Positions 44,534-54,647 of a stretch of DNA of 64,000 nucleotides are shown here, piece after piece; positions within the stretch are counted from its first letter, which is position 1, and every line of letters starts with the position of its first letter. Source of the stretch: Quercus robur (taxonomy: Eukaryota > Streptophyta > Magnoliopsida > Fagales > Fagaceae); contig NC_065538.1 in the NCBI RefSeq assembly GCF_932294415.1, forward strand, positions 45,422,843 to 45,486,842. The letters are read 5' to 3'. A program made the translations under genes and the position numbers. The notes beneath the pieces are model-generated. The model made no database searches. It saw only the letters and a program-made list of their open reading frames with translations, and had not been told where the DNA came from.

Positions 44534-44547
44534 ATAGCCCCTCAAAA
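44534..44547 (-). other. Polypurine tract of gypsy D
   Basis: The minus strand reads TTTTGAGGGGCTAT immediately before the 3' LTR. Confidence 0.7.
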
Positions 44548-45037
44548 TTCCAGCTCCTTCTTTCTTGTCCGAGGAGGAAGGGCAGGATTTTGACATTCAT
44601 AAGATTATTTACTGTGGGTCCCTACTTTACTTGCGCGGAGGTATGCTTCTCACGTGCCTCATTAATGACGGAGGTGGTTAATGACCCCATGTGGCGCTAA
44701 TTACTGCTTTTTAGCGGTTTTGGATATTTTGATCCGACGGTTGAACGCTAGATCAACGGTTGAGATCATTTCCGTTTCCCTAGGCAGGAAGATGTCTGTC
44801 CGGCTTCTCCTAGATACATAAGACTTTTGAAGGCATTTCCTTCTCGTTTTTGGACAAGCGTTCGAGCACTCAGATCACTCTCGCACTCTCCCTTTTATAG
44901 CGTTCAAGCTTTCGCAGTCGTCCCCTTGGAGATTTCCTGCCAGTTCCTCACCCGTAAGTGCGCACTTCCTTTTCCATTGCCCTTTTCCGGCGTTATTTCT
45001 TAAGTAAATTGTTTTCGTGTCACCTAGGATTAGAGGG
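44548..45037 (+). promoter_or_regulatory. Promoter and leader of the gypsy D antisense gene
   Basis: It contains GTCCGAGGAGGAAGG (44567), then C/T-rich leader sequence from about 44830, and a predicted leader intron 44954-45027 (CCC|GTAAGTG to CACCTAG). An equivalent intron lies in the orphan relative at 55564-55629, which supports it. There is no strong TATA box. ATACATAAG at 44815 is the nearest candidate. Confidence 0.45.
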
Positions 45038-47501
45038 ATGGGTAAGCTTGACAAGATGGTAGATTCCCCGGCCGGTATGGAAGGCTTCAGGGCCAAATAC
45101 CGTATTCCGCCGGAGGTAGGTATAGAGTATTGTCATCTGGAGGACCTCTTTATCAAGAGAAGGACGGGGCAGGTGGCCATTCCGGTGATAGCCTTTGTGG
45201 AAGGAGGAATGACCATCCCTATGGGGAGGATAACTAGGGATTACTTGCGTGGTCATAGGTTGGCCCCTCACCAATGCGTCGCGAATATGTTCCGGATCCT
45301 GGGGTGCATAGAGGTCCTGAACAATCAGATGAACCTCGACCTCTCATGGCATGATGGCATGATGTGGTTCATCTATATGAATTGCACAACCTCGGCGACT
45401 CATATTACTTAAAGTCCAGGTCCGATGAGGTGAGGTTCATATCCTGCCTTCCCAAGTCCAACAAAGGCTTGAAGGACGACCTTTTGATCGTTTCCGGGCC
45501 GTGGCACGACGGTCTTCACTACCTAGTCAAGGCAGGAAAACCAGGTGGGGCACCATAGAGTTAGATCCCTTGGAAAGGATTTTAGTTCTAATCTTTTTTT
45601 TTTTTTTTATATTCTGACTTTGCTTGTTTTCCTCCTCGGACTAATACATCCCTCTCTTCGGATCTTGCAGACAAGAAGCATACGACTCCTCGGCTTAGCC
45701 TGGTCAACGTCCAGGCACTCAACTTTCTTCTAAGGTCTGAGATTTACGTGAGTTCAGACGGTCAGTTACGATCCGCGCCTCTAATTTTGGACTACGTGCC
45801 CCTCACTCGTGCCTTAGTAGAGTCCGGCCAAGCAATTAGGGCAGGTAGTCCGCGATTAGCACTGATAGACGTCTCCGTACCAGGCTTTCTTGCCTCGAGA
45901 GATTTACCCCCCGTCCAGTTGCCTGCTCAGCATGCCTTTCCCGCAGTAGTTATCCCAGAGGAAGAAGCCGGTTCCTCGCACTCGTCTTTGGAGGATCAGA
46001 TGACCAATTTCACTTTGCTGAGGAGGGAGAGGTGTCGGCCAGGATAGTAGAGCTATCAGATTCTGATTCAGATCTGGACCGCGCCTCAGCAGCCCCTGAC
46101 TTGGGTTTAGTAACTGCACAAGTTGGTACCAGCCAAGAGCCTGAAGAAGAAGAAGGAATGGACTTGAGACAAAGGTCTGGCCTCAAGGGCCTTCTTGCCA
46201 ATAGGAACAAAGGGCAGTCTTCCAAGGATGCCCAAAAGGAGTAGCCGACCTCCAAGGCTCCTCCTCCTCCTCCTCCCACCTCGGATATGGCGCTGCAGCC
46301 TATGCCCAACTTAAGGCGAAAAAGGCTTGTGGGGGAGTTGGAGGAGGGTGAGGTTGGCCAAGAAAAAGCCAAACCTCAGAAGAAGGGCAAAGAGACCAAG
46401 GAGCCCAAAGAGAAGAGGACCAAGTCCATTGATAGCCGAGACGAGGCGGCTATTCGGAGGGAACAACGGATATGGTCGCCACGGCTCGAACTGGATGGCA
46501 CTCCAATTTCTTGGGATGCAACTTTGTGGGAATCCCAACGAAGGGAGGCGTCATTCTTGGCTGAGGCACTGCAGCAGCCTCTTCTTTTGCCTCGCGACAT
46601 GCAAGGGCTCCGGGATACTCAACAACCAGAGCTCTTCATGTCGCTGAAGAGGGATATGGCAATGGTAAGCGGAAATTTTTATTATCTTGCTCCCCTGTTA
46701 CGCATCCGTTTATCCACCATTCTCTTTGATTAAGTTTTTATTCTCCTGGTGCAGGTCACCCAGCAAATCTTCGTAGCTGAGGAGTGGGCCAAGAAGGCAC
46801 GTGAGGACCTTCATAAAGAGGCTCAGTGCCGCCGTATTGCCGAGAGGGCTACTGGCGACCTCAAGAAGGAGAATGATAGCCTGAGCCATGAAGTGAAGGA
46901 GGCGAAGAAGGGGTGGGACAGCGCGGAAGCCGGCCTAAAAAATGCCATTAAGCAGGCTGAGGATCTGCGCCTACAGCTCCGCCAGTCCGAGGAAAATCTT
47001 AGGGCAGAGAAGCAGGCGGTTTCAGATCTCAAAGCCGAGCTTACAAAGGTTAAGGGGGAGGCCCGCCTGGCAAGGGAGGCGGCCGAGAAGGCAGTGGCAG
47101 CCTCTTATGATCGCGGGGTCAAGGACACTGAGGTCAGGCTAGCCGAGGAGGTGGCAACTGTATGCAGGGAATACATCACCCTGTCTTGGGGTGTGGCCTT
47201 GGACCGGGCGGCAGTCCCAGCGGATTCCGACCTTAGGAAAACTGAGAATATCTTTTTTCCTGAGGACGTTCGTGAGATTCCTGACGAGGTCACGACTGAA
47301 GAGCCTTCCCCCACGAAGGCTTTGGCCTCGGACTCCGTTACGCCTGAAGCTGAAGGTGCACGGCCGGCCGGGAAAGACAAGTTATCCAAGGACAGCCTTT
47401 CAATTAGGGAGGTCGTTGCACAGGCTAAGGAAACTGTTCCGGGATCACAGCCAGCAGGCGACCAAGCTGGGCCTGCTCAGGGATCAGATTTGGGAAAGTA
47501 G
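45038..47501 (+). pseudogene. Antisense extra gene of gypsy D (putative gypsy-type transposon protein plus coiled coil)
   Basis: Plus-strand gene starting at ATG 45038 (MGKLDKMVDSP). Exon 1 (to 45544) encodes a domain of the putative gypsy-type transposon family (FRAKYRIPPEVGI, then VAIPVIAFVEGGM and QCVANMFRILG). An 8-bp tandem duplication at 45348-45363 shifts its frame before YELHNLGDSYYLKSR. Intron 45545-45670 (GTGGGG...TTGCAG). Exon 2 (45671-46665) has two stop or frame breaks near 46047 and 46244, and a Lys/Glu-rich stretch. Intron 46666-46754 (GTAAGC...GTGCAG). Exon 3 (46755-47501) is a long coiled coil (about residues 1-130) with an acidic tail. Tat elements are known to carry such antisense ORFs. 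Their function is not established. Confidence 0.72.
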
Positions 47502-47717
47502 TGTAGGATCTTTTTTGTTAGATCTTTCATACTTTGTTTTGTTTAACGGCTGTAAAAGGATTGATTTTGGGGATTTTAATGAAAGATGTGATTTCCTTTT
47601 CCTCTTGTTGTTTTACTTTGTCTTCTGTTTTTTGTCATGGATGGATGTTTATTCTGTCTTTAACTGCTGAAAACCAAGCGTGAATGAATGAATGTATAAA
47701 GAATGATAGTCAACAAT

Positions 47718-47954
47718 CGTTGCGAGGTTAATTTCCCCCAAGTTTGTGGTCCGAGGAGTCATGCAGGACTTGGGTTCTGTTTAACTCTTTATGAGAATCG
47801 TTGCGAGGTTAATTTCCCCCAAGTCTGTGGTCCGAGGAGCCATGCAGGACTTGGGTTCTGTTTAACTCTTTATGAGAAACGTTGCGAGGTTAATTTCCCC
47901 CAAGTCTGTGGTCCGAGGAGCCATGCAGGACTTGGGTTCTGCATGGCTCTTATC
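47718..47954. repeat. 81-bp tandem array, about three units
   Basis: Units start at 47718, 47799 and 47880. Each has CGTTGCGAGGTTAATTTCCC, a GGTCCGAGGAGYCATGCAGG core and CTTGGGTTCTG. The period is a multiple of three, so a 27-residue repeat appears to be encoded, but there is no other sign of coding. It lies between the stop of the antisense gene and the stop of pol. Confidence 0.88.
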
Positions 47955-47999
47955 CCAAATAGCTGTACAGAAACACGGCATCAAGCGTGGTGTCTTTCA

Positions 48000-50201
48000 T
48001 TAATAACAGTACCTTTTCAGGTTATTTACATTCCACGGACGTGGTACTACATGTTCGTCCAAGTCTTCCAAAAAGTACGCCCTAATACCGGCTACGGATG
48101 TGATACGGTATGGGCCCTCCCAGTTTGGTCCAAGCTTTCCCCATGCAGGGTTCCTCGCGGTGCCCAGGACTTTCCTCAGCACTAGATCCCCGGGCGTCAA
48201 GGGCCTTGACTTCACCTTGGCGTCGTAGCCCTGTTTGAGCTTTTGCTGATAATAAGCTAGGTGAACCCTCGCACTTTCCCTTTTCTCTTCAAGGAGATCC
48301 AGGCTTTTCTCCAGAAGGCTGTTGTTAGCAACGGGGTTGAAGGCAGTAGTCCTCTGGGTGGGGAAGTTTATCTTCAGTGGGATGACAGCCTCGGCTCCGT
48401 AGGTCATGGAAAAGGGGGTTTTTCCCGTGGACCTGCGAGGCGTGGTGCGGTATGTCCACAAGACGTGGGCTAACTCTTCAACCCACCTCCCTTTCGCGTC
48501 GTCCAACCTCTTCTTCAGTCCATTCACTATGGTTTTGTTGATGGCTTCCGCCTGACCGTTACCCTGTGGGTAGGCTGGTGTAGAGTATCGGTTGATAATC
48601 CCTAGCCCATTGCAATATTCTCTAAAGGCCTTGCTGTCAAATTGGAGGCCGTTGTCCGAGATCAGGGTGTGCGGGGTCCCGAACCTAGTGACAATGTTTT
48701 TCCAGACAAATTTCTTGACGTCGACGTCCCTGATGTTTGCCAGCGCCTCAGCTTCGACCCACTTCGTGAAGTAATCGGTGCCGACGAGAACAAACTTCCT
48801 GTTCCCAGCCGCTTTGGGGAACGACCCTAGTATGTTTAGGCCCCATTGTGCGAATGGCCAAGGACTGGACAGCGGGTTAAGTTCTCCGCCCGGCTGATGT
48901 ATGTTCGGGGCGAACCTTTGGCATTGGTCGCATTTCTTCACATATTCCAGAGCCTCTTTATGCATGCTCGGCCACCAGTAACCCAACGTCAAGGCCCTGT
49001 GGGAGAGGGACCTTCCCCCCGTATGGCTTCCACAGATCCCTTTGTGTAACTCTTCTAGTATGAGTTCTGTAGCCTCTGGGTGCACACACAGCAGGTATGG
49101 CCCCGAGAATGACCGTCGGTAAAGCTTGGAGTCCTCGGACAGCCAGAATCGAGAAGCTTTCCTCCTGATCTTGTCAGCCTCAACCTTGTCGTTCGGCAAG
49201 GTGTCGTGCTTTAAGAACATCACCAGGGGGTCCATCCAGCTAGGTCCTGCCCCGACGTTATGTACCCGAGTTCCGTTAGCCTTCTCTGTTGTTGGGCGGT
49301 AGAGATCTTCAACTAAAATAACCCGCGGAAGGGGTTGAGCCGAGGAGGTGGCCAGTGTTGCGAGGGAATCAGCATGGGTGTTCCCACTCCTGGGTATATA
49401 CGTCACACAGAAGTCATCGAAATGGGTCTGTAGGTGTTTAGGTCGGGCCAGGTAACTTTGCATCCTTTCATCCTTCGCCTCCAATTCCCCATTTACTTGT
49501 CCCACAACGAGTCTCGAGTCCGAGAATATGCTTGCGCATTTTCCACCCAATTTCCGGATCATTGACATCCCCTCCAACAGTGCCTCATACTCGGCTTCGT
49601 TATTCATGGCAGAGAATCCGAGCCTCAACGACTTCTCTATGGTTATCCCTTCGGGAGAGACTAGAACGAGCCCTACTCCTGAGCCCCTTTGGTTTGCTGC
49701 ACCATCGATGTGTGCTCTCCACCTATTATGCTCATGTTGAGAGATCGTGTTGACCAGTTTCCCATCAGCAATTGGCGACCCCGACATTTCCGTCCCTTCT
49801 AGGGTGGGCTCTACAAATTCAGCCACTAGATCGGTAAGGACCTGGCCTTTTATGGCGGTACGAGGCATGTATCTAATGTCGAAGGCGCCCAAGATTGTTC
49901 CCCACTTGGCTATTCTACCTGTGTAGTCGACGCTGCGGAGGACTGATTTCAGTGGAAGTTGAGTCAGCACAACTACTGTATGTGCTTGAAAATAGTGGGG
50001 GAGCTTCCGCGTGGCTTGTACGACGGCCAATATAGCTTTTTCGAGGGGGAGATACCGGATCTCTGCCTCCTGCAGCGATTTTCTTACATAGTACACGGGC
50101 CGCTGCGTGCTGTTGTCTTCTCGGATTAACACTAAGCTCACCGCATGAGAGGCTACTGCGATGTATGCGAACAACACCTCGTCGGCATCGGGACTGGACA
50201 T
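48000..50201 (-). CDS. Gypsy D RNase H, second RNase H and integrase
   Basis: A 733-codon open frame of the pol polyprotein. Residues 1-115: RT RNase H (AYIAVASHAVSLVLIRE, PVYYVRKSL). Residues about 160-285: second, archaeal-like RNase H (WRAHIDGAANQRGSGVGLVL, NNEAEYEALLEGM, SDSRLVVGQ, HADSLA). Residues about 385-435: integrase zinc domain (HTGGRSLSHR, then CDQCQRF). Residues about 455-610: integrase core. The first catalytic Asp is Asn here (GLNILGSFP, family GLDILGPFP), while TLISDNG and GNGQAEAINK keep the other two. The C terminus (KLGPNWEGPYRI, PRPWNVNNLKRYC) is complete. As an isolated frame it needs in-frame translation from gag-pro-RT, so it is probably not expressed. Integration activity is unlikely with the D to N change. 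Confidence 0.87.
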   Translation of the reverse strand: MSSPDADEVLFAYIAVASHAVSLVLIREDNSTQRPVYYVRKSLQEAEIRYLPLEKAILAVVQATRKLPHYFQAHTVVVLTQLPLKSVLRSVDYTGRIAKWGTILGAFDIRYMPRTAIKGQVLTDLVAEFVEPTLEGTEMSGSPIADGKLVNTISQHEHNRWRAHIDGAANQRGSGVGLVLVSPEGITIEKSLRLGFSAMNNEAEYEALLEGMSMIRKLGGKCASIFSDSRLVVGQVNGELEAKDERMQSYLARPKHLQTHFDDFCVTYIPRSGNTHADSLATLATSSAQPLPRVILVEDLYRPTTEKANGTRVHNVGAGPSWMDPLVMFLKHDTLPNDKVEADKIRRKASRFWLSEDSKLYRRSFSGPYLLCVHPEATELILEELHKGICGSHTGGRSLSHRALTLGYWWPSMHKEALEYVKKCDQCQRFAPNIHQPGGELNPLSSPWPFAQWGLNILGSFPKAAGNRKFVLVGTDYFTKWVEAEALANIRDVDVKKFVWKNIVTRFGTPHTLISDNGLQFDSKAFREYCNGLGIINRYSTPAYPQGNGQAEAINKTIVNGLKKRLDDAKGRWVEELAHVLWTYRTTPRRSTGKTPFSMTYGAEAVIPLKINFPTQRTTAFNPVANNSLLEKSLDLLEEKRESARVHLAYYQQKLKQGYDAKVKSRPLTPGDLVLRKVLGTARNPAWGKLGPNWEGPYRITSVAGIRAYFLEDLDEHVVPRPWNVNNLKRYCY

Positions 50202-50265
50202 GATCGGTGGTCGGGCGAGGTATTCCTTGAGCTGTTGGAAAGCTAAAGCACACTCTTCAGTCTAC

Positions 50266-51150
50266 TCAAAGCCTGCATCTGTCCGCTAAGCGGGAGATGA
50301 AACGGTTTAAAGCAGCTATCATGCCGGTAAGCTTCTGGACCTCTTTGGGATTCCGAGGAGGCTGCAAGCTATGAATGGCTTTTATCTGGTTAGGGTTAAC
50401 TTCAATTCCTCGGTGGGTCACCATGTAGCCCAAGAACTTTCCTGATCCCACCCCAAATGAACATTTGGATGCGTTCAGTCGTAGCTTGTACTTTCTCAGA
50501 ATTCGAAACACTTCTCCAAGGTCTCTGATGTGGTCGGCCACCAATTTGCTCTTTACTACCATGTCATCTATATACACTTCAACGGTTTTACCCATCTGCT
50601 GTTCAAACATCCTAGTCATCATCCTCTGATAGGTCGACCCGGCGTTCTTCAGGCCAAAGGGGATAACCTTATAATGATAATTGCCAACTGGGGTGATAAA
50701 AGCGGTTTTTTCTTGGTCTTCGGCAGCCAGGGATATCTGGTGGTAGCCTTAGAAAGCGTCCAAGAAACTCATTCGGGGGTGTCTGACAGTTGCATCTACC
50801 AGTCGGTCAATCCGCGGCATTGGGAAAGGATCCTTTGGGCAGGCCTTATTTAAGTCCGTGAAGTCTACGCAGACCCACCATTTCCCACTCTTCTTCTTTA
50901 CCACGACTGTGTTTGCTAACCATTCGGGGTAGAATATTTCCTTGATAGCCCCAGCTTTCTTCAACTTTACGACTTCTTCTCCAACAGCGTCTGCATGTTC
51001 TTTTGACGGCCGCCGAGGAGGTTGCTTCTTTGGTGTTATAGCCGGGTTAACATTAAGGTGATGGCATATGAGATCTGAGTCAACCCCGGGGGCTTCATAG
51101 GGATCCCAGGCGAATATGTCCTCATTCCATCGAAGAAAATCAACTAGCAC
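50266..51150 (-). pseudogene. Gypsy D reverse transcriptase, one stop
   Basis: Minus-strand RT: EVVKLKKAGAIKEIFYPEWL, VCVDFTDLNKACPKDPFPMP, a TAA in place of Gln after SFLDAF (about 50747), then GYHQISLAAEDQEKTAFITP, a catalytic YIDD (EVYIDDMVVKSK) and the thumb and connection to FISRLADRC. The frame is lost at about 50266 and the RNase H ORF begins at 50201, so a small indel separates them. Catalytic residues are intact. Confidence 0.83.
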
Positions 51151-51294
51151 TGACTTCTCCTGTGCTGGTAATTCCGAGCCGATCTGAAAAAACTTCTCAG
51201 GGTCTTAACCGACAAGTACTTTCTCCAGCTCCTCACAGTTCACCTCCATGGCCGGTCCTCCACTACCCGCAGTTTGGACCGGGGTCATTGATTG

Positions 51295-51717
51295 CTATAA
51301 GTCGCTCTCGGCTGAAGTGGAAGGTTCCCTATTTGATTGTCGTGAGATTGCCGACACCATGCATTGCCTAGCCATTCCTTGATTCCCTATTATTTCTTTA
51401 ACTTGACCTCCTGACGGGTACTTCACTTTCTGGTGCAAGGTTGATGACACAACCTCCAGTGCATGAAGCCACGGCCGGGCCACAATAGCTGTGTAGGGGG
51501 AGTATGCATCTACGACAATGAAGTCCACTTCTACCACGTCTGAGTCTGTTTGCACAGGCAACCTAATTATGCCTTTCGGGATGACGAGTTTTCCTTCAAA
51601 GCTGACCAGGGGGAAATCGTATGGCGACAGGTCTTCCTGCTTCAGGTTCAGCCCCTTATACAAATCAGGGTACATTACCTCTACGGCGCTGCCTTGATCA
51701 ACTAACACCCTCTTCAC
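51295..51717 (-). pseudogene. Gypsy D aspartic protease
   Basis: VKRVLVDQGSAVEVMYPDLY is the active-site region: a DQG variant in place of DSG, as often seen in Tat-lineage proteases. YTAIVARPWLH is the conserved C-terminal ILGRPWL equivalent. The frame continues upstream into gag after a single TAA at about 51778, and ends 145 bp before the RT frame resumes. It would process the polyprotein. Confidence 0.75.
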
Positions 51718-51777
51718 GTCATAACCTCCTATTCTAAACGTGACGACTAGGGCATCGTCGTGGGGTTGGATAGTTCC

Positions 51778-53307
51778 TTACTTGTCGTCCTCCGTGAACC
51801 CGATTAATGGCGTCGCCCTCACTTTGGCTCTCTTTGATTCCCTTCCGTCAGGCTCCGTCGGGAACCTGCCCATTGACATTACTCTGAATGGGCTAGAGCC
51901 GGTTCTCCCAAGTGCGGCAAGAATGACATTTATCGTGCCTATGGGTGGCCTCAATGCGCCTTGTCTGGTTTCGGCATTTGACTGTTCAGGGTGGTGCAAT
52001 AGATGCCTCAGTTTTCCTTCTCGGACAAGCCGATCCAAATAGTTTTTTAGATTCCTGCAATCGTCGGTGGCGTGACCGGGCTCTTGATGGTACGCGCAGT
52101 ATAGATTCTGATTGCGTTTTGATGGGTCGCCTGCCATCCTGTTCGGCCACTGAAAGAAAGGTTCGCACTTCACCTTCTCCAGGATCTTGTGCAATGGTTC
52201 TCGAAACACAGCATGGACTACCTGAGCCCCAGTAGGTCCGGACTGTTCCATATAATCCCTTCTCGGCCTGTTACTGCTGCTAAAGCGGTTCGACCTGAAG
52301 TCCCTTCTCTCCTGAGGGACAACCTTCGCTTTACCCTTCCCAACCTGCTGGTCCTCCTCGACCCTTTTGTACTTATCTATTCTGTCCATGAGTTGTTGCA
52401 CGCTGGTGACTGGCTTCCCAATAAGGGACTTTCTTAAACCATGCTCTGTCGGCAGGCCCCTTTTGAATGTACTAATGGCAACGTCATCGTAGTTTCCTTC
52501 TATCTCATTGTACATTTTCCAATATCTGTCCGAGTAGGCCTTCAGCGTTTCTCCTTCCCGCATGGACAAGGATAAGAGGGAGTCGAGGGGCCGAGGGACT
52601 CTAGTGCTGGTGATGAAGCGGGAATCAAAAGCCTGCGTCAGCTGTTTAAAGGAATCTATGGAATTCGGTGGGAGGGCATCGAACCATCTCATTGCCAGGG
52701 GTCCCAAGCTAGATGGAAACACCTTACACATTAGCGCCTCGTCTCTGGAGTGGACGGCCATCCTCTGGTTGAATTGGCTTACATGCTCCACTGGGTCAGG
52801 TCGGCCATTGTATATGGCAAACGTTGGCTGATTGAACCGCCGAGGGAGCACTGCCCTCTCTATTCTATGTGTGAATGGCGACTCGGAGATGCGATCCAGG
52901 GCCTTGCTCATGGCATCATTGGCCAGGCCTTGGTAAGACAGGCTTTTATGGCCGCGTTTGCGAGACCGTTCTTCCTCATAGGAAAAAGTCTCGCTCGGAG
53001 GGGTTTTTGACCTTCGTCTGTATTCGCCATCCTCACCACTGCTAATGTCCGAGCCGGGTGAAGGACGTTTTCGCTGGGCCCGACGTAGCTTCTTCTTCAA
53101 ATCATCAATCTCTTGCTGTAGAGCCTTTCGCTCGTTGTGCTTGTGGGGCGCGTGATCTTTCCCTTTTGAGCGGCTTCTACTCGTGTGAGAGGTGTTCACA
53201 CTGCCCTCTCGTTGATTATCTTGGTCCTTCGCTCGTTCGAGATTTAGAAAGTTGTCTTGTCGTTGAGATTCTACACGTCCGGTTTGGCGCGGACCTGATC
53301 CTTCCAT
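51778..53307 (-). CDS. Gypsy D gag
   Basis: A 509-codon frame from ATG 53307 (MEGSGPRQTGRVESQRQDNF) to a TAA at 51778-51780. Residues 1-130 are charged and Arg/Ser-rich, with a short coiled coil (QQEIDDLKKKLRRAQ). Residues about 160-330 are the retrotransposon gag capsid domain (VSQFNQRMAVHSRDEALMC, AMRWFDALPPNSI, FITSTRVPRP, DRIDKYKRVEED). A Cys/His motif CAYHQEPGHATDDC near residue 410 is the nucleic-acid-binding part. The family normally reads on into protease, and the stop here follows DDK. Whether it is a genuine gag end or a CAA-to-TAA nonsense change is undecided; I favour the latter. The frame is intact. Confidence 0.85.
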   Translation of the reverse strand: MEGSGPRQTGRVESQRQDNFLNLERAKDQDNQREGSVNTSHTSRSRSKGKDHAPHKHNERKALQQEIDDLKKKLRRAQRKRPSPGSDISSGEDGEYRRRSKTPPSETFSYEEERSRKRGHKSLSYQGLANDAMSKALDRISESPFTHRIERAVLPRRFNQPTFAIYNGRPDPVEHVSQFNQRMAVHSRDEALMCKVFPSSLGPLAMRWFDALPPNSIDSFKQLTQAFDSRFITSTRVPRPLDSLLSLSMREGETLKAYSDRYWKMYNEIEGNYDDVAISTFKRGLPTEHGLRKSLIGKPVTSVQQLMDRIDKYKRVEEDQQVGKGKAKVVPQERRDFRSNRFSSSNRPRRDYMEQSGPTGAQVVHAVFREPLHKILEKVKCEPFFQWPNRMAGDPSKRNQNLYCAYHQEPGHATDDCRNLKNYLDRLVREGKLRHLLHHPEQSNAETRQGALRPPIGTINVILAALGRTGSSPFRVMSMGRFPTEPDGRESKRAKVRATPLIGFTEDDK

Positions 53308-53344
53308 CTCTTATTGATTCACTTGTCAAGACACAAGTTCTCTC

Positions 53345-53358
53345 CACAGACGGCGCCA
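53345..53358 (-). other. Primer binding site of gypsy D
   Basis: Next to the 5' LTR the minus strand reads TTGGCGCCGTCTGTGG, the PBS type usual in Tat elements. Confidence 0.8.
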
Positions 53359-53360
53359 AT

Positions 53361-54137
53361 TGTAGGGGTCGTTTTTGAAGCCCAGGCCCAGCAAGCAAGT
53401 GGTTCTGGCCCAAAAGTCCCCAGACAATGAATTTGTAGAGAGTGGGTTACAGAGCTAGGACTAGACGAAGTGAACGTCAGTTAGATGTACGCCATGCAAT
53501 ACGTTGAACGTGAGAATATTCCGCTTACGTTTGATAAGATATCGGTCCGAGGAGACGTATACGTGCACCTCTTGCTTTGTATACAGACTAAAGAGTTCTG
53601 TTCCCTTTTCTCTCTTTTTCCTCTCAATTCTCCGATCCCCTCTTCAAGGGGATCTCCTTTTCTTATATAGCCTCCTTGAATTGATAAGAACCTTACACTT
53701 GTTAGCCATCTGGACCTTCACTTGAGTGCCTGTCCCATCGGACATCTTCTTTGTCTTTCTGTGAGTTGCACTGGCCAACGTAATACTGTTCGCCTGTCTT
53801 CTCCACATTAATGCGGCTGAAAAAGTAGCTTTTTTGCATTTAATGCGGCAGTTGTGGCTTCTCCTTGATGCCTTATGTTTTCTTCCTTCCTGCTGTGTGA
53901 GGCTCACCTTCCTACCCACATTCACCTGAATGGATTCTTCACTGTGTAGGGGACGCATATTGGGCCCATGTTTGCGTGTCCGAGGAGGCATTCCTCCTCG
54001 GACGTCTTTTGGATCAAAACCGGGCTCAATAGGGTTGGGCCGAAAGTCGCTCGGGCCCTTATTCCCCGTTGGGTCATGGTTGGGCCTTGTGTGGGTCCAC
54101 AGGCCCATTTGTTGGTTTTGGGAATTTCATCCCTACA
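53361..54137 (-). repeat. 5' LTR of gypsy D
   Basis: 777 bp with the TATA box CTATATAAG (minus) at 53662-53670 and the GTCCGAGGAGG hairpin at 53978-54003 in U3. Confidence 0.92.
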
Positions 54138-54236
54138 GTTTTCATTTAGACCCATTATTAATATTACTTTTTCATTTACCAATAATCATTCACCACATCA
54201 GACATTTGTAAAATAGTTTGTATCTCTAGTATTATT
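54138..54236. mobile_element. MITE, right half (with right TSD GTTTT of D at 54138-54142)
   Basis: The complement of GTAAAATAGTTTGTATCTCT and AGTATTATTC matches the left half at 43681-43710 with about six mismatches. It rejoins the left half when D and one GTTTT are removed. Confidence 0.65.
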
Positions 54237-54647
54237 CATGTGGAAAAGTGATAAGTAGTAAGCTAGATATATATACAGCTCTTTAGTTTAAATCTTCATT
54301 TAAATCAAATACATAAATGCCATGCCAAGAAAATGAATAAGAATTAATTTTTCCTTAAAGTTAATTAACAAACACTTATCATTTCATAGGAGCTTCCAAA
54401 GAATTATCATGATTCACATGCATGCTCCACTGAGAACTTCAAGTTGTTTTCTTAGAAAATGTATTGGGTCTTCTTTGCACTTTTGTGTAGATTCTAGATG
54501 AAGCACAAGCAATTCTTTCATACAATCTAATTATACTGGGTTTATGATTAGTCTAGAAAAGTCGTTAGTAGCTGCATCATTTGATAAGGAAGAAAAAAAT
54601 AAAGATGGTACTAATGCCATTATAATGTTTTTTTGTTCATATAGTGT
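54237..54647. other. Intergenic
   Basis: AT-rich, nothing recognised. Confidence 0.4.

Larger units (their letters stand above)
43757..54137 (-). mobile_element. Ty3/gypsy element D, Tat lineage, with an antisense extra gene
   Basis: This 10.4-kb element has two 777-bp LTRs about 98.6% identical, TSD GTTTT, PBS TGGCGCCGTCTGTGG and PPT. The minus strand has gag (53307-51778), protease (51717-51295), RT (51150-50266) and an ORF with RNase H, a second RNase H and integrase (50201-48000). The second RNase H is diagnostic for the Tat lineage. The plus strand, between the pol end and the 3' LTR, carries a convergent spliced gene (45038-47501). An 81-bp tandem array separates the two. Only a few nonsense changes, one short region near 50202-50266 and one catalytic substitution inactivate it. 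A young insertion. Confidence 0.9.

Noticed and set aside
47703..48185. 160-codon plus-strand frame with a 27-residue repeat
   Set aside because: The 81-bp period keeps any frame open. The frame also overlaps the end of pol on the other strand and has no family homology.
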